Assembly: GCA_964526645.1 (NCBI GenBank)
Contig: CAZGJN010000012.1
Location: 22,830 to 86,829, forward strand
Source: JADJNW01 sp964526645
GTDB lineage: Bacteria > Bacteroidota > Bacteroidia > Chitinophagales > Saprospiraceae
Direction: 5' to 3'
DNA length: 64,000 bases
Of this stretch, positions 1 to 9,039 are shown piece after piece (positions within the stretch are counted from its first letter, which is position 1; every line of letters starts with the position of its first letter). Both the position numbers and the translations under genes were made by a program. Below the pieces are notes generated by a model. The model searched no databases and had not been told where the DNA came from. It worked only from the letters and a program-made list of their open reading frames with translations.

Positions 1-1245
1 AAATCTTTTGAACCGAGCGACCTGGATAATAAAAATTTTGTAATTATTGCAACCGACAATAAAGAATTAAATCATTCTATTAAATTATTAATCGAATCCC
101 GCCGAATCCTTACCAATGTTGCCGACACACCCGATTTATGCGATTTTTACTTAGGCTCTATTGTACAAAAAGGTGATCTAAAAATAGCGATTTCTACGAA
201 TGGAAAGTCACCTACGATTGCTAAGCGTTTGAAAGAAGTATTAAATGCTGCTTTGCCGAATGAATTGGATGATGTATTGCAAAATATGCATCAGATTCGC
301 AACAAATTAAATGGAAATTTTGCACATAAAGTAAAGGTTTTGAACAGATTAACGCGGTCACTGGCGATTAATGGAGAAGAATTGGGCGCCCGCCCGGTCG
401 CACGTACCTGGAAGCGCATTGCGACGATTGCGATGGCTGCTTTTGGCGTGTTATTATTTGTCAATATTATATTTGTTACAGGATTGCACGATCAAGTCGA
501 GCCTCAATTTTGGGCATTTTTATTGATTGGTTTTCTGGCGCAAATGGTGGACGGAATACTGGGAATGGGCTATGGCGTGACTTCTGCGATTGGTTTGATG
601 ACGATGAACGTGAATGTGGCTGCGATTTCTTCTTCTATTCACACGGCAGAGATTTTTACGGCAGGTGCGTCGGGTTATAGTCATTATAAATTTGGTAATA
701 TTAATAAAAAGTTATTTAAAGTAATATTAATACCAGGTATCATAGGTGCAGTAGCAGGCGCTTTGTTATTAATGTATTTGGATGTGAATGGTTCTAAATT
801 TGTGAAACCATTATTAGCTATTTATATGATGATTCTTGGGATACGTATTCTTACAAAAGCCTTTCAGCAAAATGCTGTGAAAAAGAAAGTAAAAAACGTA
901 GGCTGGCTGGCGGGTGCGGGCGGATTCCTGGATTCATTTGGTTCGGGAGGCTGGGGTCCATTGGTCACTGGAACACTTATTACAAAAGGAAAAACCCCGC
1001 GCTACGTGGTCGGTTCGGTGAGTTTATCAGAATTTTTTGTGACGCTGGCGAGTGCATTGACGTTCTTTACAGTGTTGGGCATTCAGCATTGGCAGGTGAC
1101 GCTTGGCTTGTTGCTGGGTGGGGTAGTGGCCGCGCCGATTGCAGCGCGATTGGCTGGCAAGTTGCCGCGCAAGCAAATGATGATTGGCGTAGGATGTATG
1201 ATTGTGGTTTGGAGCTTGCAGATATTTCTGAAGCTACTGTTTTAA
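1..1245 (+). CDS. Precorrin-2 dehydrogenase-like domain fused to TSUP (TauE/SafE) transporter, 5' truncated by window edge
   Basis: The reading frame is open from base 1, so the gene begins upstream of the window. The first ~75 codons resemble the N-terminal NAD-dependent siroheme-synthase (CysG/Met8) domain: a NVADTPDLCDF segment followed by GDLKIAISTNGKSPTIAKRL, close to the family's conserved second half. After a ~60-residue linker come about eight hydrophobic segments with the TSUP pattern (QMVDGILGMGYGVTS near the first helices and a second half with GGFLDSFGSGGWGP). The known role of the first domain is oxidation of precorrin-2 on the way to siroheme, the sulfite/nitrite reductase cofactor. 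TSUP proteins move sulfite, sulfate or related anions. The fusion suggests coupling of sulfur-anion transport to siroheme supply; this is inference. Its stop overlaps the stop of the convergent transketolase gene. Confidence 0.8.
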   Translation, partial: KSFEPSDLDNKNFVIIATDNKELNHSIKLLIESRRILTNVADTPDLCDFYLGSIVQKGDLKIAISTNGKSPTIAKRLKEVLNAALPNELDDVLQNMHQIRNKLNGNFAHKVKVLNRLTRSLAINGEELGARPVARTWKRIATIAMAAFGVLLFVNIIFVTGLHDQVEPQFWAFLLIGFLAQMVDGILGMGYGVTSAIGLMTMNVNVAAISSSIHTAEIFTAGASGYSHYKFGNINKKLFKVILIPGIIGAVAGALLLMYLDVNGSKFVKPLLAIYMMILGIRILTKAFQQNAVKKKVKNVGWLAGAGGFLDSFGSGGWGPLVTGTLITKGKTPRYVVGSVSLSEFFVTLASALTFFTVLGIQHWQVTLGLLLGGVVAAPIAARLAGKLPRKQMMIGVGCMIVVWSLQIFLKLLF

Positions 1246-3278
1246 ACATTCAACAATGTGCACACCTCCTGAAATACATTTTCTGCTGTGAATCCAAATT
1301 TTTCATCCAATACCGTATAGGGAGCAGAGTAGCCAAAGTGCTGCAAGCCCCAAATCTTACCCTGCGTACCGACTAAGCCGCGAAGATTCACGGGGAGCCC
1401 CGCGGTAAGCCCAAAAATTGGAATAGCAGCAGGCAAAATTTCTTCCTGGTAAGCGGAAGGTTGGTCTCTGAAAAGCCCTTCACTTGGCACCGATACAATT
1501 CTTATTTTTAGGTTCTTTTCCGCTTTCAGCTTTGCGGCACCAGCTACCAGCGTGGAAACTTCAGAGCCATTGGCAAGCAGGATTACATCCGGCAATCCGT
1601 CGCAATTTTCTACAATATAAGCACCTTTTTCAGCTTGTTTTGCTTGTTCAAAGCGATTTTCCGTAGGAAGATCGTTCACATTTTGCCGAGAAAGAATCAG
1701 CCCACTTGGTGAATGCCGGTTTTCCAGCGCCAGTTTCCAGCAAATCGTTGTTTCATGTCCATCTGCTGGGCGCAGGGCCAGAAAACTGTTTTTACCGGAA
1801 TGATTTTTTAGTTGTTCCAATAACCGAATTTGAGCTTCTTGTTCTACCGGTTGGTGCGTAGGACCATCCTCCCCGACGCGGAAAGCATCATGCGTCCAGA
1901 GGAAAATAACGGCTTGCTCCATCAAGGCACAAACCCGAATGGCAGGCTTCATATAATCAGAAAAAGCAAAAAACGTAGCACACACAGGGATCACGCCGCC
2001 GTGTAGCGCCATGCCGGTAGCCAGTGCCGCCATTGTCAATTCCGCCACACCTGCTTGCAGGAATGCCCCGGAAAAATCATCTTTTTTGAAAGCAGCCTTC
2101 TTTTTAAGAAAGGCATCGGTTTTATCACTATTCGACAAATCAGCGGAAGCGACAATCATGTTATCCAAATGATCAGCGAGGTAAGATAATACGGCGGCCG
2201 AGGCGTTGCGAGTAGCGCTGTTGGGGGATTGTTTGATTGCTGCCCAATTCAGATCGGGTAACTTGCCAGAAAGGAATTGTTGAAATTGTTGGGCTTGCGC
2301 AGGATTTGCCTTCTCCCATTGCAAGAAAGCAGTTTTACGATTGGTAGCAGCCTGAATTTTAGATTGTTTGACGGATTCGTAATAAGCAGCGACTTCTGGA
2401 AAAACTCGAAAAGGATCGTTGGGATCAGCACCCAAGCCTTCCATTGTTTTTGCAAAAGAGGCTTTCGATTCGCCTAATGGTTTGCCATGCAACTCCACCT
2501 GCCCTTCGTAAAGTGTACCATCCTCCAGAAGTACCCCTTTGCCCATGGTAGTTTTGCCAATAATCAAGGTAGGGCGGTTTGTCTCTTCGATACCAGCTTG
2601 CAAAGCCTTACGGATTGCGCCGTGGTCATTACCATTGATGCTGAGCACCTGCCAGCCCCAGGCCTCATATTTTTTGGCGGTATCTTCGGTAGTAACTTCT
2701 TCCACTTTGGTGGAAAGCTGAATATCATTGGCATCATAAAACATAACAATATTCCCTAACCCCAGATGCCCTGCAATGCGCCCTGCACCTTGCGAAATTT
2801 CTTCCTGAATACCACCATCTGAGATGTAAATGTAGGTTTTGTGAGCCACTTGTTCTCCAAATCGCGCTACGAGAAATCGTTCGGCTATGGCAGCACCAAT
2901 GCCAAAAGCATGCCCCAATCCGAGCGGACCAGAAGTGTTTTCGATACCGCGCGCTACGTCTAATTCTGGATGCCCTGGCGTAGGGCTACCCCATTGGCGG
3001 AAGTTTTTGACATCTTCTATGGAATAATTGCCCAACAGCGTTTGTACAGCATACAGCATCGCTGACATGTGCCCAGCGTCCAGGAAAAAACGGTCTCGCA
3101 TTGCCCAGTACATATCGCTGGGGTCAAATTGTAAAAACTCGCTGTACAAAATATGAATAAAATCAGCGCCCCCCATTGGTCCACCCGGATGCCCTGACTT
3201 TGCCTTTTCTACCATAGCAGCGGAAAGTGCACGGATATTATCGGCAGCTCTTGTATCTATTGCGGTACTTATTTTCAC
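1242..3278 (-). CDS. tkt: Transketolase
   Basis: This encodes a 678-residue thiamine-diphosphate enzyme that exchanges two-carbon units between sugar phosphates in the non-oxidative pentose phosphate pathway. Seen in the sequence: the N-terminal substrate and cofactor region KSGHPGGPMGG, the TPP-binding stretch ISDGGIQEEISQGAGRIAG followed by FYDAND, the pyrimidine-domain motif THDAFRVGEDGPTHQPVEQ, and a C-terminal transketolase domain. The usual GDG of the TPP motif reads SDGG, which I recall as the Bacteroidota form. The frame is open further upstream into the tRNA-Glu gene, so the annotated start is the GTG at 3278 that gives MKISTAIDTRAADNIRAL; no ATG is available there. Its stop codon overlaps that of the convergent transporter gene by 3 bases, with no terminator between them. 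Confidence 0.93.
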   Translation of the reverse strand: MKISTAIDTRAADNIRALSAAMVEKAKSGHPGGPMGGADFIHILYSEFLQFDPSDMYWAMRDRFFLDAGHMSAMLYAVQTLLGNYSIEDVKNFRQWGSPTPGHPELDVARGIENTSGPLGLGHAFGIGAAIAERFLVARFGEQVAHKTYIYISDGGIQEEISQGAGRIAGHLGLGNIVMFYDANDIQLSTKVEEVTTEDTAKKYEAWGWQVLSINGNDHGAIRKALQAGIEETNRPTLIIGKTTMGKGVLLEDGTLYEGQVELHGKPLGESKASFAKTMEGLGADPNDPFRVFPEVAAYYESVKQSKIQAATNRKTAFLQWEKANPAQAQQFQQFLSGKLPDLNWAAIKQSPNSATRNASAAVLSYLADHLDNMIVASADLSNSDKTDAFLKKKAAFKKDDFSGAFLQAGVAELTMAALATGMALHGGVIPVCATFFAFSDYMKPAIRVCALMEQAVIFLWTHDAFRVGEDGPTHQPVEQEAQIRLLEQLKNHSGKNSFLALRPADGHETTICWKLALENRHSPSGLILSRQNVNDLPTENRFEQAKQAEKGAYIVENCDGLPDVILLANGSEVSTLVAGAAKLKAEKNLKIRIVSVPSEGLFRDQPSAYQEEILPAAIPIFGLTAGLPVNLRGLVGTQGKIWGLQHFGYSAPYTVLDEKFGFTAENVFQEVCTLLNV

Positions 3279-3423
3279 TTTCAGGCAATTATATTTTTCA
3301 GAAATGCATTTTATTTGAAAGGCGAATAAAGCAATTATTGCTGCATTTGAAAAGTTTCGGCAGCAGTATTTGAAAAAAAGCAAACCCTTTGTCGAATCCA
3401 CTCGGCAAAGGGTATATAAGTAG

Positions 3424-3495
3424 TAGCCCGTACGGGAATCGAACCCGTGTTTCATCCGTGAAAGGGATGCGTCCTAACCCCTAGACGAACGGGCC
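3424..3495 (-). tRNA. tRNA-Glu (anticodon TTC)
   Basis: A complete cloverleaf can be folded on the minus strand. The acceptor GGCCCGT pairs with ACGGGCT (first pair G-U), the anticodon loop carries TTC, and the T arm reads ACGGG-TTCGATT-CCCGT. The discriminator base is A. The CCA end is not encoded. The gene lies just upstream of transketolase and could be co-transcribed with it. Confidence 0.95.
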
Positions 3496-3585
3496 AACGC
3501 GGTTGCTTTGAAAAAAAGCGATGCAAAGATATAGCCTTTTGGAAAAAATCAAAATTTTTAGTAGAAAAAATTACTTGCTTTTCTC

Positions 3586-3617
3586 TTTTCACGGAAAGGA
3601 ACGAAAACTTACCTTTG
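3586..3617 (+). promoter_or_regulatory. Candidate Bacteroidota promoter for gapA
   Basis: The -7 box TACCTTTG (3610-3617) fits TAnnTTTG, and a weak -33 box TTTT (3586-3589) lies 20 bases upstream. Transcription would start near 3624 and leave a ~200-base leader before gapA. The rest of the gene-free stretch 3496-3822 is AT-rich with no other recognisable feature. Confidence 0.4.
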
Positions 3618-3822
3618 CAAACGATTCATCTTAACAATTATTAGAAAAAAATTGTTCCTTAGAGATAGAGAATCGAATTATTGTTATTTTTACACTAAGT
3701 TTTAGAACTGAGATTGTGAAAGCAAAGATTTAAAAATGCTTGGTTTCGCATTCGGGTCTTTCGTCTCGCAATTTTCAACTTCATACTTGAATTTATTTTC
3801 AAACCCTAAATTTGAATAAAAC

Positions 3823-4809
3823 ATGGCAACAAAAATTGCTATCAATGGTTTTGGTCGCATCGGAAGGTTGACTTTCCGGGCTTTACTCCACAAAAAAGAT
3901 GTAGAGGTAGTCGCTATCAATGACCTCACGGACAATCCCACGCTGGCGCACCTCCTCAAATACGACTCTGTTCACGGTAAATTCAACGGCACTGTCACCG
4001 CTGATGACCAATACATTCATGTGAACGGTAAGGCAATTCATGCTTTGGCTGAAAAAGACCCAACGAAGCTACCCTGGGGTAGTATGGGCGTAGATGTTGT
4101 GCTCGAATGCACAGGGCGCTTTACAGATAAAGAGAAAGCAGGCTGGCACCTGCAAGCGGGCGCTAAAAAAGTAGTGATCTCCGCGCCTGCTACAGGCGAT
4201 ATTCCAACCATCGTGCTTGGTGTAAATGACGGTGAAATTAAATCGGATTATACCATTTATTCGAATGCTTCTTGTACGACCAACTGCCTGGCACCGATGG
4301 TGAAGGTACTTGATGAGTTGCTCGGTATCGAAAGTGGTTTTATGACAACTATTCACGCCTATACCGCCGACCAAAACATCCAGGATGCGCCTCACCGCGA
4401 TTTGCGCCGGGCGCGTGCTGCGGCTTACTCGATTGTGCCAACTTCCACGGGGGCTGCTAAAGCAGTAGGCTTGGTTTTGCCACACCTGAAAGGCAAACTG
4501 AACGGTAATGCGATGCGCGTACCGGTGCCGGATGGTTCTGTGACAGATTTCACCGCTTTTGTGAAAAAAACAGCTACAATCGAAGAAATCAATGCTGCTT
4601 ACAAGGCTGCCGCTGAAGGTGCCCTGAAGAATATTTTGGAATATTGCGAAGATGAAATTGTTTCTGCGGACATTCTGGGCAACCAGCATTCTTGTATTTT
4701 TGATAGCAAACTGACCATGGTCATCGGCAATATGGTGAAAGTAGTAGGCTGGTACGATAACGAAGCCGGCTATTCTGCTCGCCTCGCCGATTTGGCTACA
4801 CGGGTATAA
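3823..4809 (+). CDS. gapA: Glyceraldehyde-3-phosphate dehydrogenase, type I
   Basis: The 328-residue enzyme converts glyceraldehyde-3-phosphate to 1,3-bisphosphoglycerate in glycolysis, in the cytoplasm. The NAD-binding start INGFGRIGRL is at residues 7-16. The active-site segment SNASCTTNCLAP places the catalytic cysteine at residue 151. The C-terminal WYDNEAGYS motif is present. Length and motif order are normal for the family. It is followed 129 bases later by pgk, so consecutive glycolytic steps are encoded together, with a strong hairpin between them. The ATG at 3823 is the only start consistent with the conserved N terminus. Confidence 0.97.
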   Translation: MATKIAINGFGRIGRLTFRALLHKKDVEVVAINDLTDNPTLAHLLKYDSVHGKFNGTVTADDQYIHVNGKAIHALAEKDPTKLPWGSMGVDVVLECTGRFTDKEKAGWHLQAGAKKVVISAPATGDIPTIVLGVNDGEIKSDYTIYSNASCTTNCLAPMVKVLDELLGIESGFMTTIHAYTADQNIQDAPHRDLRRARAAAYSIVPTSTGAAKAVGLVLPHLKGKLNGNAMRVPVPDGSVTDFTAFVKKTATIEEINAAYKAAAEGALKNILEYCEDEIVSADILGNQHSCIFDSKLTMVIGNMVKVVGWYDNEAGYSARLADLATRV

Positions 4810-4830
4810 ATCATATTCTTGCTTTGATTA

Positions 4831-4872
4831 GGAGCAAGGGACAAGCGCCAACTGAGTCTTGCACCTTGCTCC
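4831..4872 (+). other. Intercistronic stem-loop between gapA and pgk
   Basis: GGAGCAAGG (4831-4839) is perfectly complementary to CCTTGCTCC (4864-4872), and an inner CAAG/CTTG pair (4842-4845, 4858-4861) extends the stem. No T-run follows, so it does not look like an intrinsic terminator. It could be an RNA stability or processing element setting the gapA/pgk ratio; that is inference. Confidence 0.5.
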
Positions 4873-4938
4873 ATCATACTTGTTTAGAAGTAGGTTTATT
4901 AACATCCTTCCGATTATCAAATCCTGAAATATCAAGCC

Positions 4939-6147
4939 ATGAATTTCGATTTTAGCCATAAAAAAGTCCTGGTACGGGTAGATTTCAACGTGCCCTTGGA
5001 CAAACAGTTCAATATCACCGATGATACGCGCATTCGCGCAGCGCTTCCTACGATTCGTCAAATCATTGACAATGACGGGGCAGCGATTCTCATGACGCAC
5101 TTCGGCAGGCCCGAAGAAAAGCTCAAACCAGATGGTAGTGTAGATTATGATAGATTCAGTTTGAAACATATCGTACCGCATTTGTCAGAATTACTGGGTA
5201 TTGCCGTGAAGTTTTGTGACGAGATCGAAGTAGTAGGGGAGAAGGCAAAGCAAATGGCAGCCGAGCTACAGCCTGGGGAGGTGCTGCTATTGGAAAATAC
5301 CCGCTTCAACAAAGGCGAAACAAAAGGAAATCCGGATTTAGCCAAAGCAATGGCTGCTTTAGGCGATCTTTACATCAACGATGCTTTTGGCTCCGCGCAC
5401 CGCGAGCATGCTTCTACGGCTACGGTTGCTCGTTTTTTTGACAAAAGCGCCCGCGGCTTTGGTTTTTTGATGGACGCAGAACTGCAGAATGCCAATCGGG
5501 TGTTGAACAACCCTGAGCGCCCTTTCACTGCCATTTTGGGTGGTGCAAAAGTATCAGATAAAATTTTGCTGATCGAGCGTATGATAGATTTTGTGGATAA
5601 CATCATCATCGGAGGCGGCATGGCTTATACGTTTTTCAAAGCGCAAGGCGGCAGAATTGGAAATTCATTGGTAGAAGATGATCGCTTGGAGTTGGCTTTA
5701 AAATTGATTGAGAAAGCGAAAGCGAAGGGCGTGAACCTGTTGTTGCCGGAGGATTCCATTATTGCTGATAAATTTGCCAATGAGGCTACCATCGAAACAG
5801 CTCACAGCAGCGATATTCCTGATGGCTGGATGGGATTGGACATTGGAGAGAAAGCTGTAGCCGCATTTGCAGCTGTAATTGCTACTTCCAAAACCTTACT
5901 TTGGAACGGACCGATGGGTGTGTTTGAAATGCCTAACTTTGCTAATGGTACAAAAGCCATCGCAGAGGCGGTTGCTAAAGCTACCCAACACGGCGCTTTC
6001 TCTTTGGTAGGCGGCGGCGATTCTGTGGCGGCTATCAATCAAATGGGATTGGATGACCAAGTGAGTTACGTCAGCACCGGTGGTGGTGCTATGCTCGAAT
6101 TGCTCGAGGGAAAAACCCTACCAGGTGTGGCAGCTATAGAAGCATAA
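4939..6147 (+). CDS. pgk: Phosphoglycerate kinase
   Basis: A cytoplasmic enzyme of 402 residues that transfers phosphate from 1,3-bisphosphoglycerate to ADP. Visible family motifs are RVDFNVPLD near the N terminus (signature RVDFNVP), LMTHFGRP, LLLENTRFNKGE, GGAKVSDKI and the C-terminal nucleotide-binding GGGDSVAAI with STGGGAMLE. The length is typical for a bacterial PGK. The preceding gene gapA supplies its substrate. The start ATG at 4939 gives MNFDFSHKKVLVRVDFNV, in register with the family. Confidence 0.97.
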   Translation: MNFDFSHKKVLVRVDFNVPLDKQFNITDDTRIRAALPTIRQIIDNDGAAILMTHFGRPEEKLKPDGSVDYDRFSLKHIVPHLSELLGIAVKFCDEIEVVGEKAKQMAAELQPGEVLLLENTRFNKGETKGNPDLAKAMAALGDLYINDAFGSAHREHASTATVARFFDKSARGFGFLMDAELQNANRVLNNPERPFTAILGGAKVSDKILLIERMIDFVDNIIIGGGMAYTFFKAQGGRIGNSLVEDDRLELALKLIEKAKAKGVNLLLPEDSIIADKFANEATIETAHSSDIPDGWMGLDIGEKAVAAFAAVIATSKTLLWNGPMGVFEMPNFANGTKAIAEAVAKATQHGAFSLVGGGDSVAAINQMGLDDQVSYVSTGGGAMLELLEGKTLPGVAAIEA

Positions 6148-6208
6148 AGTGAGTGAGGGGGTGCCGCTCAAGTGGTATCGCCTCTTTTCTCAAACCTGAA
6201 TATTCGCT

Positions 6209-7123
6209 CTATTTCCGCTGGCGTTTCAATAGAAAGCCATCCTTTCGGCTATTAATAAAAAATACGCCAATCAAAATTAATAAAGCGGCATAAAGCGATT
6301 GATTTGTCAATTCTTCACCGTTAAATCCCCAGCCTAATAGCATGGCTATCAATGGATTGACATAAGTGCTGGTAGCTACTTTTTCGGGCGAAACCTTTGT
6401 AAGCAGATAGTTAAAAGCAGAAAATGCAATAATAGAACCAAATACAATCAGGTAGAGCCAGGCATAAATGGAACGAAGAGAAGTGCTTGCCCATGAAAAG
6501 GCTTTGTATTCCTGGTAAATGCCACTGACAAGTAGTAAAAAGATACCGCCCGCCAGCATTTGGGTAGCCGCCAACTGAATCGTGGATTTGGGCAGATCGG
6601 CTTTTCCGATAAAAATAGATGCAAGTGCCCAGGATAAAATGCTTATAAAAATAACCACTACGCCCCAAAACGTATGTTGATCGGTAGCAAATTGATCTTG
6701 CCCAACCAGTATGGACACGCCTGCGATGCTCAAAAAAATACCCAAAAGGCTATTCCAACGCGGGCGCTGTTTGTAAATAAGCCATAATAACAGTACCACA
6801 ACTAACGGATCACTGGCTACGATGAGCGCCGCTATGCTGGTAGCGACATACTGCTCCGCCCACACCACTCCGCCAGTGCCAATAGCAAGTAAAAGAATAC
6901 CCGATAGCGCAGCGTTGCGCCACTGCCTTTGGCTGGGATGCGGCATTCCTCTTCCCCAACCAATAGCGTACATAATCATCCCAGCTACTACAAATCGGCT
7001 ACCCGACATCAGGAAAGGCGGAATCGTATCAATGGCATAGTAATTAACCAGATAGGTAGAACCCCACACAACGTAAATGATGGCAAAAGCTACGATAAGA
7101 AGTACAAAGTCTCGATTCCACAT
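6209..7123 (-). CDS. EamA/DMT-superfamily metabolite exporter
   Basis: An inner-membrane protein of about 304 residues with ten predicted hydrophobic helices in two EamA repeats. The first begins at VVWGSTYLVNYYAIDTIPP, the classic DMT start (WGSTF/Y...PP). The second ends with LLGWGFNGEELT...LILIGVFFIN. The family exports amino acids, nucleosides or other small metabolites; the substrate cannot be read from the sequence. The open frame has an earlier start at 7147, but the ATG at 7123 (MWNRDFVLL) starts right before the first helix and is preferred. It is convergent with pgk. Confidence 0.88.
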   Translation of the reverse strand: MWNRDFVLLIVAFAIIYVVWGSTYLVNYYAIDTIPPFLMSGSRFVVAGMIMYAIGWGRGMPHPSQRQWRNAALSGILLLAIGTGGVVWAEQYVATSIAALIVASDPLVVVLLLWLIYKQRPRWNSLLGIFLSIAGVSILVGQDQFATDQHTFWGVVVIFISILSWALASIFIGKADLPKSTIQLAATQMLAGGIFLLLVSGIYQEYKAFSWASTSLRSIYAWLYLIVFGSIIAFSAFNYLLTKVSPEKVATSTYVNPLIAMLLGWGFNGEELTNQSLYAALLILIGVFFINSRKDGFLLKRQRK

Positions 7124-7300
7124 GAGAAATAGGCGTAACAATAACAAATGACCCCGCCAGCTCAGCTAAAATACCCTCAAATTTTGTAAAGTTTCTTCTT
7201 CAAATCCTTTACCACGCTGCTCACATTTCGTATTTTTACAGGCTGAAGAAATAAGGCTGGCAATTTATCACATTTTTTCTTTAAATAAAGCGCCTATTTA

Positions 7301-7372
7301 GGTCCCGTAGTTCAATGGATAGAATAGAAGTTTCCTAAACTTTTGATCCAGGTTCGATTCCTGGCGGGACTA
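7301..7372 (+). tRNA. tRNA-Arg (anticodon CCT)
   Basis: The acceptor GGTCCCG pairs with CGGGACT (first pair G-U). The D arm contains GTTCAATGGATAGAAT, the anticodon loop TTCCTAA gives CCT, and the T arm is CCAGG-TTCGATT-CCTGG with discriminator A. CCA is not encoded. A hairpin terminator follows 11 bases later. Confidence 0.95.
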
Positions 7373-7383
7373 CTGCGATATGC

Positions 7384-7415
7384 AAAAGCCCCTGTAAATT
7401 TTTACAGAGGCTTTT
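7384..7415 (+). terminator. Hairpin terminator after tRNA-Arg
   Basis: The two arms AAAAGCCCCTGTAAA and TTTACAGAGGCTTTT pair over 15 positions with one mismatch, and the 3' arm ends in TTTT. It may work in both directions, since the minus-strand gene ends at 7440. Confidence 0.75.
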
Positions 7416-7439
7416 CTGGTTTTATAGCTGTTGCATGGC

Positions 7440-8174
7440 TTACATGGACTCTACATTGCCCGAACCCGACACTTTGGCTTTTACCTTGGGGCTTCCCTTG
7501 TAAAAAACATCACCCGAACCCGACACCTGCACGTCCAGCGTTTCATCTGCGCTCACCTTGCAATCTCCCGAACCGGATACCCGCACGGTACACTTTTTCG
7601 TATTCAGATTGTCGGCAAGGATATCCCCCGAACCACTAATGTTGATATTGTTAGAATCCGCGCTGCCACTCAATCGAATGCTGCCCGAACCACTAATTTT
7701 ACTTTCGATAGCCTTCGCTTCTACTTCCATTGAAATATCCCCCGAACCACTGATCCCCACTACAAGGCCTTCCAAGCCAGAAAACTTCGTTTCGCCTTTG
7801 ATGTCCCCAGATCCGCTCACATACGCTTTGTTAAGGGTCGGAATCGTGATATGAATCTTGATTCCTTCATGATTGCGCACCGGTTTATCAAATTTGATCT
7901 TCCATTCTTGATTTTCCACGTTGGTCACGATATTGTCAATGATGTTTTGTTGCGCTTCGATTGTGACAGACTGCTTGCTGCCTTGCTTGAGATACACATC
8001 AGCGCCAATGGAGACTGTAAATCCTTTGAAATCAGCTACTTCAAGCGTTTTTGTAACTTTAGGGCCTTCCCCTTTGATACCATTCCAACTCCAGTTTTGA
8101 GCGTTGAGTGCCAGGTTATAAAAAGTTAGGTACATCGTAAGTGCCAGTACTATTGAATTTTTCCAGTTTTTCAT
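7440..8174 (-). CDS. Exported head-GIN/DUF2807 repeat protein
   Basis: The 244-residue product starts with a signal peptide (MKNWKNSIVLALTMYLTFYN to LNAQ) and then a DUF2807 region of the putative auto-transporter adhesin head-GIN type. Seven SGSG motifs (mostly SGSGD, once SGSGS, once SGSGN) recur every ~20-25 residues, the pattern of a right-handed parallel beta-helix or beta-roll with one turn per repeat. The ATG at 8174 is chosen because it begins the signal peptide; the frame is open 29 codons further. Members are abundant in Bacteroidota with no proven biochemical role; surface or periplasmic location is inferred. Confidence 0.85.
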   Translation of the reverse strand: MKNWKNSIVLALTMYLTFYNLALNAQNWSWNGIKGEGPKVTKTLEVADFKGFTVSIGADVYLKQGSKQSVTIEAQQNIIDNIVTNVENQEWKIKFDKPVRNHEGIKIHITIPTLNKAYVSGSGDIKGETKFSGLEGLVVGISGSGDISMEVEAKAIESKISGSGSIRLSGSADSNNINISGSGDILADNLNTKKCTVRVSGSGDCKVSADETLDVQVSGSGDVFYKGSPKVKAKVSGSGNVESM

Positions 8175-8378
8175 TGTTATTCGTTTTTTTAATGTTTTGC
8201 AAATAAAATGTTGCTTCGTGTATTGTGTTGATAATCTGATGTTTTTGGAAATAACGAACATTTAGCTTTAAACAATTTAAGATTTTTTTAACAAAATGAC
8301 AACCCTATCTGCTGTAGGTTGCATCCGCAAATCAAATTTTCTAAAAACCCCGACGAGTACTTCTTTTTTGATGACAAA

Positions 8379-8930
8379 ATGCGGAATTTGAGCCCTGAAA
8401 GACCTAAATCTATGCCACCTGTGTTAGAAACGGAACGCCTTCGCCTTCGGGTTGCTACGATGGATGACCTGGAGCGTGTTTATCAATTGGGCACCAATCC
8501 CAATGTGATGCGCTACATCAATGGCGGGCAAGCACCCCTTTGGACGGATGTGCAAAGTGACCTGCTCCGGCGTGTAGGCACAGAGCCAGAACCCCTGGGG
8601 TATTGGATCACAGAAGAAAAAGACAGCGGGAACTTCGTAGGTTGGATGACCCTGAAACCCTTCGTAAACAGCAAAGATGTGGAAATCGGGTATCGCTTTC
8701 GGGAAGAACAATGGGGCAAGGGTTTTGCTACCGAAGGCGGGAGGCGGATTTTGGTGTATGCTTTTCAGGAACTAAAGCTGAATAGAGTCCTTGCCGTAGC
8801 TATGAAAGAGAATATCGCCTCTCTTCGCGTGATGCAAAAACTCGGCATGACATACCTACACACCGGCCGCTATTACGGCAGAATCTGCGTTTGTCATGGC
8901 ATTACTCGTGGGGTGTTTTTGAGCAAATAA
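8379..8930 (+). CDS. GNAT acetyltransferase, RimJ/RimL type
   Basis: A GNAT fold of about 183 residues opening with LETERLRLRVATMDDLERVY, the usual RimL-like beginning. It continues through VEIGYRFREEQWGKGFATEG, which carries the acetyl-CoA binding QxWGKGxAxE pattern, and MKENIASLRVMQKLGMTYLH, the N...S..V..K.GM pattern. The family acetylates protein N termini, amino acids or antibiotics; the substrate is unknown here. The start is uncertain: ATG at 8379 is used, but ATG at 8412 (MPPVLETERL) fits the family start equally well, and an in-frame TTG lies at 8319. Confidence 0.88.
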   Translation: MRNLSPERPKSMPPVLETERLRLRVATMDDLERVYQLGTNPNVMRYINGGQAPLWTDVQSDLLRRVGTEPEPLGYWITEEKDSGNFVGWMTLKPFVNSKDVEIGYRFREEQWGKGFATEGGRRILVYAFQELKLNRVLAVAMKENIASLRVMQKLGMTYLHTGRYYGRICVCHGITRGVFLSK

Positions 8931-9039
8931 TACCAGTGCTCAGTTGATGGCACCCAGTCAATCTCACAATACATAAAATATTTGATGCAAATCCAAAAAC
9001 GATCGGCTTACACCCAACCTTTGTGCATCCCGCCGCCGC

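Noticed and set aside
3279..3455. Upstream extension of the transketolase frame
   Set aside because: The extra residues are translated partly from the tRNA-Glu gene and do not match any transketolase N terminus.
4069..4689. 206-codon frame on the minus strand
   Set aside because: It is antisense to gapA, whose full set of motifs is present on the plus strand; the antisense product has no recognisable domain.
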